Positions 11,000 to 23,329 of a stretch of DNA of 64,000 bases are shown here, one piece after another; within the stretch, counting starts at the first letter, position 1, and the number at the start of each line of letters is the position of its first letter. Under the pieces are notes generated by a model. That model searched no databases and had not been told where the DNA came from. It saw only the letters and a program-made list of their open reading frames with translations. A program made the position numbers and the translations under genes. This DNA comes from Escarpia spicata (lineage: Eukaryota; Annelida; Polychaeta; Sabellida; Siboglinidae), in the NCBI GenBank assembly GCA_963995525.1, contig OZ023205.1, positions 41,211,879 through 41,275,878 on the forward strand. Reading direction: 5' to 3'.

Positions 11000-13910
11000 T
11001 GCAGAATGACCCAATATTGTGAAAGTAGCCTGTGCAATGACCAATGCCTGTGAATATGTTTAGGGACACTGACTTTCCGTTTCAAAAAAGGGCAAACTCT
11101 GTTTCAATTCCGTTTCAGAAAATGGCAAATTCTGTATCAAATTCCGTTTTAAACGATGTATTTCCCGTTTCAGAAAAAACAAATTCCCTTTCAAATGACG
11201 CATTTGTTGGTGTCAAATTACGCATTTCCCGTTTAAAAATGGCATACAAGACAAAGAAGCCCATTTCTGTTAAGAAAATAAATATTTAATTTCAAAGTTA
11301 ACTTTGAAAAAGAATACATTCTGTAAAATATCACAATGTTATGATTTCTGCATAATTTTTATATATAAATAATACCGTTTTACGGTGTGGCTAACTTTTC
11401 TAACAACATCATTTTTGTAATATTAGCACCACAGTAACAACCGTACAAAAACAATTTAGATAATAAAATAATTCCTGTCATACAGTTACATATAAATGAC
11501 AGATTGTTCCTAATGCAGCAGTGCATAAGGTGGCTGCATCGGCTATTATATGCTTCTTTTGAAGATAAGCTAACCATTTTTTCCCAGAGTTTGCCTCATA
11601 TATTAAACATTACTTCAGACCAAAAATAATTTATTTGTTTATGTTGTTTAGAAATATTTAAATGTGTTTAAAGACAATAAAAAAATATGTTAAACAAATC
11701 ACCTTAAAATGGCATTTTATTTCATTTTGAGAAACTGCCCAAAAGAAAAATTGGTATGGTTGTAAGTACAAACATGTTATTGACATTCATACGTGTTTTT
11801 GTGTAAACAAATGCATATTAAGTTTGATACAGCTTGATAAACATTTTGCTAGGATGTTGAAAGACAGCAAAAATCCGTACTGCATTTTTGGCACGACCCC
11901 TTCACCAAACATAAAACCAACCGTAGTTTTTATAAAAAGTTACATTAAGTAGTACTTCCTGGTTGTCACTAACAATACACGTGTCACCAGATGCTTGTTT
12001 TTTGCTTAGAAATGTGACTTTACTGGCATGTGGCTTATTTCAACACAATTTGACAGACACTTCTATTACTGAGATTTCCCCCCAAGGTTTTCCTGCCAAG
12101 TTGTCTTATGATATTGTGTTACGAAGGGCCATGTGTTGAACTAGTAGTCAAGACTGATTGACATCTCCTGGGGTCAGTCACGTGGCATTGCAAATGGCGG
12201 CTGAGGTCGGGCATTATCGGAGAATAAACAAAACTACCGCCAGTATTTGGTGATTTGACAGAGTGATGCATTTAGGTAATTATAATACAACAGCATAGTG
12301 GCATGAGAATAACCAAACTATTATGATCTGCATTCGTGGTGAATGAATTTATGTTTGAACTGGGCTGACGCACACATGATCGTCATTATGGAAACATCGT
12401 CAGTTTCCAAGAATCTAAAAAGGGACTTTCCAAAGACACACTAAAAATACAAGTTTTTTAAAGGACTGATTGGTAACATATGGCGCTAGTGCCTTGGTTT
12501 TTTAATAGTACACATGTTCATACTGACACCTACTAATGTTCTATGAAGAAAAAAATAAAGAAATCAACTGACGTGATACCCGGTGCAGCTACCTTAATAT
12601 ATAAGTCAGCAAATGTAAATTATACAAGCAATCATATTAACAATTATGTATGTTCAAATCACTGCTGTTTCACTAATAATTTTGTTCAACCATTAAAATA
12701 TTTAATGTTTAGCTAGCGCTTTATATGTCGCCATCTAACGAAATTTGTTAGAACTACGAAACGCGGACTATCTCACTTTTAGCCAGTGTAACCTAGGCTG
12801 TTGTTACTCCTTCGCGTTTTGTGTTCGAAACCGGAATATGTACATCATACGTGTTCTAATGATGTGACAACTACATTTAATTAGCAACATGTCTTCCATG
12901 CGCTTAGCGGACAGCCAGACAACGATCGTTAAACGGTTTATGTTGGCGCATTCTGCGCGTGTCCCTGTTTACGTCGGTAGACATGAGGTAGCACAGGCAC
13001 CATGACACTCGCAACGATTTGCCTTGCGCATTTTAAAAATCCACAAAATTAAATTAACATCGTTGCATATTAAACATATTTGTTTCAAAATATCTCCAGT
13101 TAAGGCATTATTGGTGAAAAGGCGGTGGTTTTGCAATTGTTTGCGATCAAGGAAGATCCTTTTGAAAACGCAAATACCGCGATTTCGTCCGTTTTTTTGC
13201 GATCGCGGAATTTCCGTTTGAAAAGGCTAATTCCGTTTCAAACCGCCGATTGCGTGAATTCTTCCCGTTTTCCGCGATCGCGGAAAATCAGTATCCCTAT
13301 ATGTTGTTCCATTTGATTAATCAAGTGGAACAAGAGGTGAATGTGCAGACTATTAGATTTCCCGACTCATACATCTCGAAAGTTCACCTGGTGGTGCTAC
13401 AATATTGTAATGTTAATGTTCATCGGGACTTTACCTGTTGCTATAATAATTACGAGGGATTATACTAAAGATATATATACATAAGAATGCCTGTGAATAA
13501 AATAAAGGATGGAAATGAAAATTTGGGTGCTGACAACTGAACCTTGTTATCAGTGTGGTGATATTCATTCTGATCAAACAAATTTGAATGAACAATAATC
13601 CAAATTAATATTGTGAAGTTGAAGAACGATATATTGCTCATTGTTCACAAGAGAAGACTTTTCCAACATAACTGTGTCATGACTGTGCCAATAATATCAT
13701 TAAAATCTTACAGTAACTCCAGCAATATCTACACAATAGTCAGTGGAACCAGGTGCGCAAATCTAACTTTCAATTAAGTCTGGCCTGATTTAGGTTATAC
13801 ATACATGTAGGACATCATAAAATACATGTAATAGGTAAAGCAGATACATATTCATCAATCACGCGTAAGCAGACTACAGTGTCACTGTCACACATGCACA
13901 GATATGTAGT
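11000..13910. other. No gene recognised; short degenerate repeats
   Basis: AT-rich. Two stretches, about 11070-11260 and 13130-13300, hold irregular repeats built on TTTCCGTTTCA and GCGATCGCGGAA-like words. Their apparent reading frames follow the repeat, not a protein. A 37-codon ATG frame at about 12889 is not supported by anything else. Confidence 0.5.
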
Positions 13911-13917
13911 TGCCTAG

Positions 13918-14676
13918 TTACTCTTCTTTTTCAACTTCCTGCAGTCCGGATATAGCCACTCTCTCTTGGACGCGCTCTTCAGGCATGTGAGATTCGGCAA
14001 GTCATTCCCGAAGAACATTTGCACGCGGCGCGGCAAACTGGGGAAGAAAGGGGGGTCTGGATTAGATACATCTTTGTTTGTGATGCAATCTAGTGTATTT
14101 TCACACTGTTTTTGTATAATCCTGTAACTTCCATTTCATATAAAATCGTGCATAGAAACACTACATTTGGGATTGTATTAATCAAAAGTGTAAGCATACA
14201 GTTCCGTGCACATCAATGTAAAAGCACATACTTTTCATACCACACAAAAAACCAGAAGCAGTCTACATTGTCAAAACTACAACATTACACAAATGGTCAA
14301 TGTGACAAAAATACACAAAAATGCTTTAAATAACTAAGGTTTATTAAAATTCTAATTCTAATGTACAGTACACTGAAATTCACACACAAATGTCCACATC
14401 TACTATTGCTCACTGAAACCATAAACTTGTAAACTTTACAAGTGTTCATTGTGGGCATGCGACTTCACTTCTATTCTTACCTGTGCTTGATCCTGGCACT
14501 CACAGCTTTCTTTCTCTTCTCTGCCTGAGCAAAGACTGAGGAGAGGAGGTGGACAGACTCTTTGGCCCTTTACGTCTTGGCTCTTGGGAAACCTGTTCAG
14601 CTGCTTTTCTCTTGCTTCTTCAAATTCAACTCGTCCCCTCTCTGTACAACATCCTTCTTGGTGCACGCCATATCCC
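13918..14676 (-). CDS. Possible two-exon gene piece, unknown function
   Basis: On the minus strand, exon-like segment 14676-14481 is preceded by a CTTTTAG acceptor and ends at a good CAG/GTAAGA donor. A second segment (14037-13918) follows a CCCCAG acceptor. One of its frames encodes a basic tail containing a WLYPDCRKLKKK-like end. The first segment is rich in Glu, Lys and Gln and resembles a nuclear coiled coil. The frames do not join cleanly, so this is either a pseudogene or a wrong exon model. I do not recognise the protein. Confidence 0.25.
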
Positions 14677-14699
14677 CTAAAAGTGTTCATATTAACAAC

Positions 14700-15440
14700 G
14701 TCAGGTAATTTTAATTCAAATTGTTATTTAATTAATAATAACCTAAACCATACGTTAAAGTGAACAGGCGTACTATACGTTGACATATTATCGTCCATCC
14801 AAGAAAACTTACAAGTTTTGGCATATACTTATTTTTATCCAAAATAATCTATAAACCCCTCTAGGATACCTTAAAGTTATCGCCAAAACTTATACTCCGC
14901 TTACAATTCGCGTTTACATATCGTTAACGGTGCTGTACTATGCCATGACCCGTAACGTCAGCGACGTGAGCGTAAGCCGGCGCCGTAATGTAAGTCATAT
15001 AGCCTTAGACTTAGGCCATTACAACGCCTCGCGTGGCAAGCTAAACGATCTAATCTTTTTTGAAATTACGATCTTCAAATCACTCGTCTGCTACGTTAAT
15101 TCCGATAATTCAGTAATTGACTCATACAAAAATGTTTGAAATAAGAGCGGACATCTTACTGTAGACAGTAGCTGATGCTTCGTTCAACTGAACGCGACTG
15201 TGAACTTCGAAAACAACTAGCAGCCGCAACTGATTTGCCGCCAAAACAAATGCACGGATTGTAAGCTGGGCCGTGATTCACAGTTTCTGGCCAAACAGAA
15301 TGTGGCTTGCTTTTGAGAAAGGACGACGATCACGAAATTTATAATTTTTATTGTCAAAGTTTGCCAAGTCACAACCCCCCACCCCTATATTAAAAAAAAA
15401 AAAATCGGATTTGGACGAATCACAGAAACGGCCAAATCGA
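14700..15440. other. No feature recognised
   Basis: Mixed-composition sequence with no supported coding, RNA or repeat feature. Confidence 0.5.
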
Positions 15441-15445
15441 GTTCA

Positions 15446-15760
15446 TTAACCGCGGAAATCCGCGTTTTCGCGGAAGAATCTCATGCTTGGACTCTTTAGT
15501 CCCAGACACTTGAGATGAAAGAACCTGACAGTACAGGAGTATGCCGTGCTCTGCACCTTGGCCATATCATGCTCTGGTTGCCTGCAGTAGCAGTACAGGG
15601 ACAGTGGATGCGCTGGCAGCTGGATGCAGTCCAGCACCCAGTGTATACCACATGCCCAGCAGTTCTGACATGACCGGTGTATGCAGAGGGGTTGAATATA
15701 ACATACTCAGTAGTTGTACAGGTCGTGGTAAGCAAAATCCGGCACTGCAGAACACGTGCG
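15446..15760 (-). pseudogene. PHD-finger remnant
   Basis: The minus-strand frame (15637-15446) reads YCYCRQPEHDMAKV and then VRFFHLKCLGLKS. These are the first Cys pair and the His-x2-Cys step of a PHD zinc finger. The central Cys pair and the last pair are degraded. The upstream part lies in other frames. PHD fingers of this kind often end large transposon-related proteins in marine invertebrates. The fragment is too short to assign further. Confidence 0.45.
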
Positions 15761-15799
15761 CTCGCGTCGTTCTGTCTGTTTACGTTCTATAATGATATA

Positions 15800-16440
15800 T
15801 ATATATAATATAAGTGTGTGCAACTGTAGGCGTAGCGGCAATCCCAAGCCAATAGCTCACCTCTTAACATCAGAACTGCTCCGTCGCGACGCCATCTCCG
15901 ATTATAAAGATCCCAAATCAATGTTCCAACTATTGTTGTCACAATACCAACTTTTCGTAACAAAAGGATTCGTATTTATTACATAAAGAAGTGTTTTAAT
16001 GAGTCGCGCACACATTTAAACATACTGCGGTTGACAGATATCCCTGAAATGACCCGGGGAATGCAGCCAACCCGGTCACGAGCTCTCGCGGCACACCTCC
16101 TTTGCGTAGTATTCATCCATATACAAATGCAGTTGCGCGCCCAGAGACGCTCTCCACTTCAAACCCCGATTCTGACAGTTCGTTGTCACTGCATGACGAG
16201 GATAGTGTGCATCGCTTTAATATATAAAATTCTGGTGAGTAATTTATACATTTCATGGAATGCACTATTAAGTAATTGCGTTTATTACGTACAAAATATG
16301 CTGGCTCTGCAAGGGAAGGGTACACTCGTGTAGCTGAACAAAATTATGCCTTCATTATGCTCCCCTTCATTGTTGTTGAAAATATCACACCAGGTGCGAC
16401 ATGACGTTTTGTTTTTTGGCAGGACGCATTCACATACCTT
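15800..16440. other. No feature recognised
   Basis: Sequence upstream of the helicase pseudogene. It could contain further 5' exons of that gene, but I could not define one. Confidence 0.5.
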
Positions 16441-16749
16441 TTTCACTCATCGCCCTCAGGCCTGTGTACTCATAACACACCTGAGAAGCATGCCATGTCG
16501 CTTTGCACCAGTGGCCACAATGCCATTATCACTGGTCAAGCTGGCTCTGGGAAAACGACACTCCTTAAAAAAATAAAGCATGAATGTGTTCAACTATGGA
16601 AAACCGTTGCTGTAACAGCTTCCATGGCAATAGCAACCGCCCAGTTTGATGGCGACGTCATGACACTGCACAGATGGTCAGGTGTGCAGGTGTGTATTGG
16701 TTTGTTATTCATGTTCAAGCCTCCTTTTCTTGTGGTATGTCCTCACACA

Positions 16750-16858
<109 letters not shown>

Positions 16859-17155
16859 GGTATATGTTCATCAGGATGGCAGATTCGCTACTTCACAATT
16901 ACGTGAGTTAATTGTGAATGACGAGGCATTCTGTGACATTATGTGGCGCATAACATCTACAGACGTTCTACTTATTGATGAGATATCTATGGTGTGTTTA
17001 CGGGTATATTACACATTTATGCTATTGCAGGTGCGGTCAGCGAGCGCGGTTATAATTAGCTTACAGTTAACTCGGGTCAACGTGGACACCTTGAGTGCGG
17101 ACAGTATATACAGGGTCACTCAGTTTCTGCCTTACACAAGCATTATATGAAATCA

Positions 17156-17503
17156 AACGTCAAATAAGTTATTTTTATTTAAATACGTACAATATTCATC
17201 AGACGATAATCACTTCACGCGCCATACGAAAGCACTCGGTTTCTGCCTCATCGTGTTCATAATCATCAATGTGCGACAAATCGCAACACATAAATTCCAC
17301 GGGCTGTTCGTTAACTTTTCTGTGGTGATTAGGGTGAATAGTTGCTTACAATTTAGCCCGATGAATTTAAATATTACGGTTGTTTCAATCACCGTCACCG
17401 ATAGGGTGCACTGTGGTCACGTGGTCTGAGTTCACAAACAAAATATCTGTCAAAAACCTGTTTGCCTCGTTTTAATTTGAGACAAATAACTTTGTTGCAA
17501 GTC
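17156..17503 (+). repeat. Dispersed repeat, copy 2
   Basis: Same family and orientation as 4675-5047, here inside the second helicase intron. A CACTCAGTTTCTGCCT motif just upstream (about 17117) resembles the repeat's internal CACTCGGTTTCTGCCT word. Confidence 0.8.
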
Positions 17504-19805
17504 TTTGGTATTTATATATGTAATAAAATTACACGTTACATAAGTTCATAATGCTACAATTACCTTGCTTTTTATGCACACATTAGTCTCACAATATTCA
17601 ACCAAGTGGATAACGTCTGCCGCAAAGTCCACCGAAACAACGCTGGGTATGGTGGCATCCAACTGGTGGCTTTAGGTGATTTCTATCAATTGCCGCCAGT
17701 CCCCGATATGGAATATGGGGATGTTGGGGATTTGCCCTTCACCTCAAATTTTTTCCAGTCAATGAATTTACGTACGTGAATTTGACAACTGTCAAGCGAC
17801 AGCACTGCGGAAGCTTCATATAAGCTATTGGCGAAGTATCGACCGGTAACGTGAGTGCTTTGTTTTATTTTTATATGTTTGGATCGCATTGGCTCCACTG
17901 AAGTATCGCACTCTCAAACTAGATACATTCCGGGTGCTAATGTTATACTGCCGTTTCGAACCTTGAGGAAGTTCGTTTACTCTACTTCAATGATCTCTAA
18001 GAATGAGTACCTAGCCATAGACACTGGTGGATATTTGTGTACGTTCACTGTTCGAGCATTTATTGCAGCGTGGCTGCATGCTTCCCCAGATAAGGCCAGA
18101 TAGTTTTCGATTGAACAGGTCTGCCAGGGAGTAAAGTGTACAGCATTGAGCATTCGTGAGGACTGGGCTATATATGAAGTGGCTTTAAAAAATACAATCG
18201 TCTCCAAAACGTCTTAGATATCAATATATTTTCCAATTCATCACTACATCCTTCGACCTTCAGTTGTATCATAACATATTCCGTGTATTTGCCAAACAGG
18301 TCAATGAGGCCACTGGCGTCGACATGCACAATCACGACTGCCTCGAGGCAATCGATGAAGAAATACAGTATATCACTCCAGAGATATCGATATGTCGTGT
18401 ATACAATAGATACATGTACTTGCACATTTGAACAGTGTTTCTGACCTTTACGTACAATCACATGTTACAATCACATGTATGCGGTCGATAGTTACAATAA
18501 ATGTAGCATAATGTATGTATAATTCATTGTATATATGTATATATCATTTATATGACCTTGGTATTTGACCGGGAAACAGAACCCAACACCTCAACTACAT
18601 TATAGTGTGTTCATTTCCTGTACAACCGGGTGTACGTGTTGTTTAATTGTATAACAATAGAATTGTTATTAATTTATTGCCGCAGGTGATGCTTCGTTCG
18701 TGCGACGGATGTTGACGCCGGCAGACTTATATCTGGAGGTTAATGCACCAGTGATTATAACTTCTAACGTTTCTAACCGCTTGGTGAACGGCATGCAAGC
18801 CGTAGTTCTGCAAACCTGCCCCGAATACGTTACAATAAGAACACAAGATGGACGCATAGGAACATTACACAAGGCGGCGTTTGTTAGCTACTCCCCAATA
18901 ACACAGAAACTGGCTGCGACCCGGTATCAGATTCCTCTGAGGCTTGCATTCGCAGTGACGATTCACATGTGTCAAGGCAAGTAATTCCATCAATAATAGT
19001 AATTACATTTTATTTCTTACTACACTCACTATTTGTATAACAAATAAATCTGTGCCACATGACAGCTGCGCACCTCCTGTATCTCTTTTTCTATGCATCT
19101 CCACATATATGATTTTCTCTCACGAGCACACGCACAGTGGTACGTTCACATTTCTGTATTTATGATGTATTATTTTACCCATACTTGCTAATGACGATGT
19201 AAGGATGTTGCAAAGACATACTATTGAAAACAGCATGTGGATACTTGACACCGAAATGGCATAACGTTGTAATTCCTACAAATGTCGAATGTGTTCCTGT
19301 AAGGTGCAGTTATAAAAATACAACATTTATTATGATTTCAAAGCTCTATAATACATGTTTTGTTTCTTTCAGGCGTAACACTTCGACGCACTGTTGTGCA
19401 CGCAGAGAAGGTGTTTGCATCAGGCCAGCTAGGGGTCGCAATAAGCCGGGTGCGGAATCCTGCTTGACCTTCATTGGCTTCATAAAGCAAGTGTGTCTGG
19501 CACACAACAGTTGTGTTACTGATTTCTACGCACGCACGCCTCTTGCAGTGCAACAAGACGTAAGCTGTTGTCCGCATGCTATCGAAGATTTGTGATTTTC
19601 CTTCCGATGTATTATTGAACAGTTCAGGTTATGTGCAAATCCCTCACCTCCAGAAGAAAATTCGAGACAAAAACCGAACAGAATTCATGAGATCATGCAC
19701 TGATTTCTTCAGGGTGAGTACGCATTGGAATATGGTTGTTTAAAACATAAGAATAAACATTGCATCATAAATATATGTTTTACTTTTTCATATATTATTG
19801 TAATA

Positions 19806-19872
19806 ATTATATATATATATGTGTGAATATATATATGCATATATATACCTATATATATATATATATATACGT
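19806..19872. repeat. TA-rich microsatellite
   Basis: TA repeats broken by GTGTG, GCA and CC. Confidence 0.9.
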
Positions 19873-20047
19873 ATATACAAATATTACGTACTTTGTCTAC
19901 ATTGTAATGTAGAAATTAAAGATATTTCCTTTCAAGGTTTGTGTTGGCACACACATGAAAACTCTCTGAGGAACTACCATGGCGACATGGCAACACGTGG
20001 CAGCGGCCTACGTCCTTAACGTGTGTACGTCATCTGCGACGACACTC

Positions 20048-20225
20048 CATAAAAGCCCGAGCAGTCAACATCTACAGCGTCACCACCCAGCAACATGACA
20101 GGCGCAGGGCTAGGTCAACTCAGGTACCTTGGTGGGAGATGTATAGCCGTGATGCAGTATAACACCGTAAACCGCCTCAGACGCCATATGCACGTCAGTA
20201 GTGAGAGAGGATTTTGTAATACGTA
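20048..20225 (+). promoter_or_regulatory. TATA box (CATAAAAG) with short downstream frame
   Basis: CATAAAAGC is followed at about 25-30 bases by a CAGTCAACA initiator-like stretch and then an ATG at 20094. The frame from that ATG is only 43 codons, but a CAG/GTACCT donor-like site lies early in it. It could be the start of a spliced gene. The layout matches the next TATA box about 0.8 kb downstream. The function is unknown. Confidence 0.3.
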
Positions 20226-20418
20226 ACCGGTGGGAACAAGAGCACCCACGGATAAATTCGAAGATGGTACCTGTCATGGTGGTCACGTGATCTAACTCCT
20301 GGCGGAAAGAAGTGGAAGTAGTGTCACCTGGGGAAATATGCAATGTGTACTGGATGAGTGTAAGATGAATTCCTGTCACATCGCATATAAGTAGGTATCG
20401 GAAAACAACATATTTCAA
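20110..20418 (-). CDS. Hypothetical 102-residue frame
   Basis: A minus-strand open frame with moderately balanced composition, starting at an ATG after AT-rich sequence. It contains no motif I recognise and overlaps the opposite short frame. It may be chance. I list it only because it lies just upstream of the Polinton region, where small accessory genes occur. Confidence 0.2.
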   Translation of the reverse strand: MKYVVFRYLLICDVTGIHLTLIQYTLHISPGDTTSTSFRQELDHVTTMTGTIFEFIRGCSCSHRLRITKSSLTTDVHMASEAVYGVILHHGYTSPTKVPELT

Positions 20419-20864
20419 AGTTTACAACGTTTTAATTATTTATCAACGCCGATGCCACTTTGTAACATAAATGATAATTTTGAAAACGGTCTGTATGAAT
20501 TATACATTAAATCTTACACATAGGAGAGGTATATGTTAATACCCAGTCCGATTATGCAGACACATTGTGTAGAGAGAAGTTGCAAAGTACAAGTCATATT
20601 GGCTAGTAGCCTCTTGACATTGGCCAGATGCACCTTATCAGAAAACATGCAACAATTTGCGAGTACAAAAACCCCGTCACATGTTGCGTCGCGGATGTCG
20701 TCAGGCGTTCATTAATAAACACAAGGCCGTGTGAAAGAGATAAGTGTTGAGTCACGGCTTATCGCATACTGCACCCGCTAACGAGCACATGCAGAGAGCG
20801 GAGTTCAACTCGTGACTCCATAGTCTCGTGATTGAAAAGACATAACGCCTCTATCGGGTTTGTG

Positions 20865-20872
20865 TATATAAA
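20865..20872 (+). promoter_or_regulatory. TATA box (TATATAAA) of a truncated gene
   Basis: A consensus TATA box lies about 80 bases before an ATG at 20947. A plausible start region (ATATCACTTTC) sits about 25-30 bases downstream. Confidence 0.5.
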
Positions 20873-20946
20873 CCTACCATAAATCTAGTGGACCATATCA
20901 CTTTCTACCGACCTCGAACAACGCAACTTCAGTCCGACTGCTGAAG

Positions 20947-21009
20947 ATGGCGAGCGCTCAGGACAAGGCATGCCACGAGGACAAGATGATTATTACATGT
21001 CTCGAACAA
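20947..21009 (+). CDS. Orphan first exon, 21 codons, with strong splice donor
   Basis: The ATG opens a charged 21-residue frame (MASAQDKACHEDK...) that ends exactly at CAA/GTAAGT, a consensus donor in phase 0. With the TATA box upstream this looks like a real 5' end. The sequence beyond it turns into the TAATTAGGG array and Polinton copy A, and I found no matching acceptor exon. The gene may have been split by the Polinton insertion, or this may be an early exon of a Polinton accessory gene. Confidence 0.35.
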
Positions 21010-21139
21010 GTAAGTGCTGCAAGCTATACATTTTATCGCCCACTGACCCTCATGATATGCGTTTGACCTCCCAAGTATGTGTGTTAGATTTACGGGTGAC
21101 AAAAGGGGTTCCTCTATTGCTTTGGAGTTTTATAGATCT

Positions 21140-21660
21140 CATGTGGTGGTGATGAATATGTAAGGGTAATTAATTATGTATACGTAAGGTGTCATTAAGG
21201 GTATTTATGAGTAACTTAGGGGTAATTAAGTGGTAATTGTAAGGAACTAAAGGTAATAAAGGGCAAGTATGATATATTCAGGGGTAATTAAGGTGTAATT
21301 AAGGGTAATTAGGGGTAATTCAGTTTAAATAAGAGGTAACTATGGGTAAGTGTCATTAAGCGTAAATAAGAGGTAATTAGGGGTAATTACTGCTTAATCG
21401 ATCGCGGGTAAATAAGGGTAATTAGGTGTAAATAAGGGGTAATTAAGGATAAATAGAGGTAAATAAATGTAATTCATGGTATTTAAGGCCAAGTAAGATG
21501 TAATCAGGGGATAATAAGGTGTAATTAAGGGTACTTATGGGTATCTAAATATAATTAGGGGTAATTAAGTTTAAATAAGAGGTAACTATGGGTAATTAAT
21601 GGTAAATCATGGGTAACCAAGAGGAAAGTAAGGATTACTAAGGGTAATTAGTGTTAACTA
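21140..21660. repeat. Degenerate GGGTAATTA-type short tandem array
   Basis: About 500 bp of irregular 10-12-bp units such as GGGTAATTAAG and AGGGGTAATT. Related words, in inverted orientation, occur at about 35450-35475 (AATTACTCCCTAATTACC), beyond the far side of the Polinton pair. The array may therefore lie in the terminal region of copy A. Confidence 0.75.
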
Positions 21661-22128
21661 GGGATTCAAAGTTAATACTACCTTCTGCTTAGTAGTTATA
21701 GATGAACAGGTATTATAGTTGTTATAATATAGTCGAATACTATGTTGTAGTTAAGACTAGGTTGACCTTAGTCAGTTTATGATATGATACTAGTGGTGTT
21801 GTTGTTCAAACCAATACCACTTGTTCTTTAACATTATATATGTAGTGTGTAATATTAAAACGACAATGTGTTATGAATATTATTGTAATATTTAGTCTCA
21901 GAGAATAAAATTAGTTGAAATGGTACTCTTAGTTATTCGTTATTAACCTTTCACATTGAAGAGTGACCTTCCGTACATGCCCTTTAGTCACACGCACGCA
22001 CACATATGTCAGTTGGGCTTAGAGGCGCTTCTAGCTGTCACGCGGTTAGTACGCAGATAGTAGGCCAGAAACAAAATAACACTATTTAGACAGATGTTAC
22101 GCAATCGATTGTCATAGAACACCATGTC

Positions 22129-22287
22129 ATGGACGCGGTAGTAGCGGTAGTAGGAACAGTTGGGGTGTACCTGTACGTCTGGTCCATCTTATTGTATGTT
22201 CCCCTTCGCTCCTCATGTGGTGGAGGTAACGTCGTATCTAACGTCACGACAAACGCGACATTGTCGAACGTGACCACCACCTACTAG
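22129..22287 (+). CDS. Small membrane protein with clustered N-glycosylation sites (copy A)
   Basis: This 52-residue frame has an N-terminal hydrophobic segment (VVAVVGTVGVYLYVWSILLY) and a short tail. The tail has three N-x-S/T sequons (NVT, NAT, NVT). It ends 11 bp before the ATPase start. Copy B has a homologous frame of 59 residues at the same place, with the hydrophobic segment and three sequons (NST, NAT, NAT) kept despite substitutions. That suggests selection for a membrane-anchored protein with an exposed tail. I know no family for it. Confidence 0.55.
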   Translation: MDAVVAVVGTVGVYLYVWSILLYVPLRSSCGGGNVVSNVTTNATLSNVTTTY

Positions 22288-22298
22288 AACACGACTTA

Positions 22299-23141
22299 AT
22301 GGATACGCGGTGGAAACATTCCTTCACCTGCATCGTCGCGAGTCCGACGGGGTGTGGTAAGAGTACGTTCGTGACGCGTTTGCTACGTCACGCCGCAACA
22401 ATGATAGATCCGCCTCCTGAGAAGATCACGTGGCGTAACGGAGAATGCCAGAACGCTTACGCGTCTGTATACAACGACTTGGTACAGTTCGAGGAACGCT
22501 TGCCGAGCGGCGCGTTCGACGCTTCGACGCGGAACCTCGTGGTCATAGACGATCTGATGGCGGAAACGTACGAACGGGTCACGACCTTGTTCACGAAAAC
22601 GAGTCATCACCCGAACACGTTCGTACTGTATCTCGTGCAGAAACTATTTCCAATAAACGAGGAGAGTCGCACGATCAGCCTGAACGCGCAATACATGGTG
22701 CTCTTCAAAAATCCTCGCGACGCGTCACAGATAGGTCACTTGGCGCGACAAAGGTATCTGGGACGCCTGAAGTTTGTACAGGACGCGGTCACAGACGCCA
22801 CGTCGTCACCGCATGGCTATCTCCTGATCGATCTGTACCAGGAAACGTGCGAAGACATGCGTCTGCGCACAACCGTCTTTCCGGACGACGGCGTTCAGTA
22901 CCTGGACCATCAAAAAGGTAAAAGACGACCGCGCACGCCCCTCTTCAGTTGCGCCATGTCTGAGCTCGTAAAGAGAAACATACTCTACATACAGGCGCTG
23001 AACAGATACAAGAGCACTAAAATGAGACGAGCCATCATCAACAACGCCGACGCCGGTCTTCTGTGTGCACTGGCTGAGTGCCTGCAACATATTGAAGAAG
23101 AACATTCCCTTCACCGACATACAGAGACGACGTTTGGATAA
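22299..23141 (+). pseudogene. FtsK/HerA-type packaging ATPase, run on into the next gene (copy A)
   Basis: The N-terminal 205 or so residues match the intact ATPase of copy B: a Walker A of SPTGCGKST near residue 15 and a Walker B of LVVIDDLM near residue 80. Polinton ATPases of this type are related to the genome-packaging enzymes of nucleocytoplasmic viruses. An extra base near 22912 removes the normal stop. The frame reads through the short gap into the next gene, whose own ATG is at 22956, and ends out of frame at 23141. Confidence 0.8.
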
Positions 23142-23329
23142 GTACAAAACGAAACTCCGCGAGTTGGGACGGAGAGGCGTGCAGGCAGCAAGGAGATGTC
23201 GCATCTCGCTGCAGGGTAACCAGGTCGGCGAGGGACAGAAGGGCGGTTTCCTGTCGGCTTTGCTAGTACCGTTGGCCGGTGCAGTCTTTCTACCCTTGCT
23301 CAAAGAGGTGCTAATCAAGTACAAGACCA
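22956..23329 (+). pseudogene. pX-like small basic Polinton protein (copy A, frameshifted and fused)
   Basis: The frame starts MSELVKRN at 22956. A two-base loss near 23085 shifts it to the frame containing the hydrophobic motif GGFLSALLVPLAGAVFLPLL. The motif recalls the Gly-plus-hydrophobic C-terminal segment of adenovirus pX-like virion proteins. The normal stop has also gone, so it joins the following gene. The homologue in copy B is 29512-29883. Confidence 0.6.

Noticed and set aside
22445..22921. Alternative-frame 158-residue Arg/His-rich protein over the ATPase
   Set aside because: It is the shadow of the real ATPase frame, with composition typical of an out-of-frame GC-rich reading.
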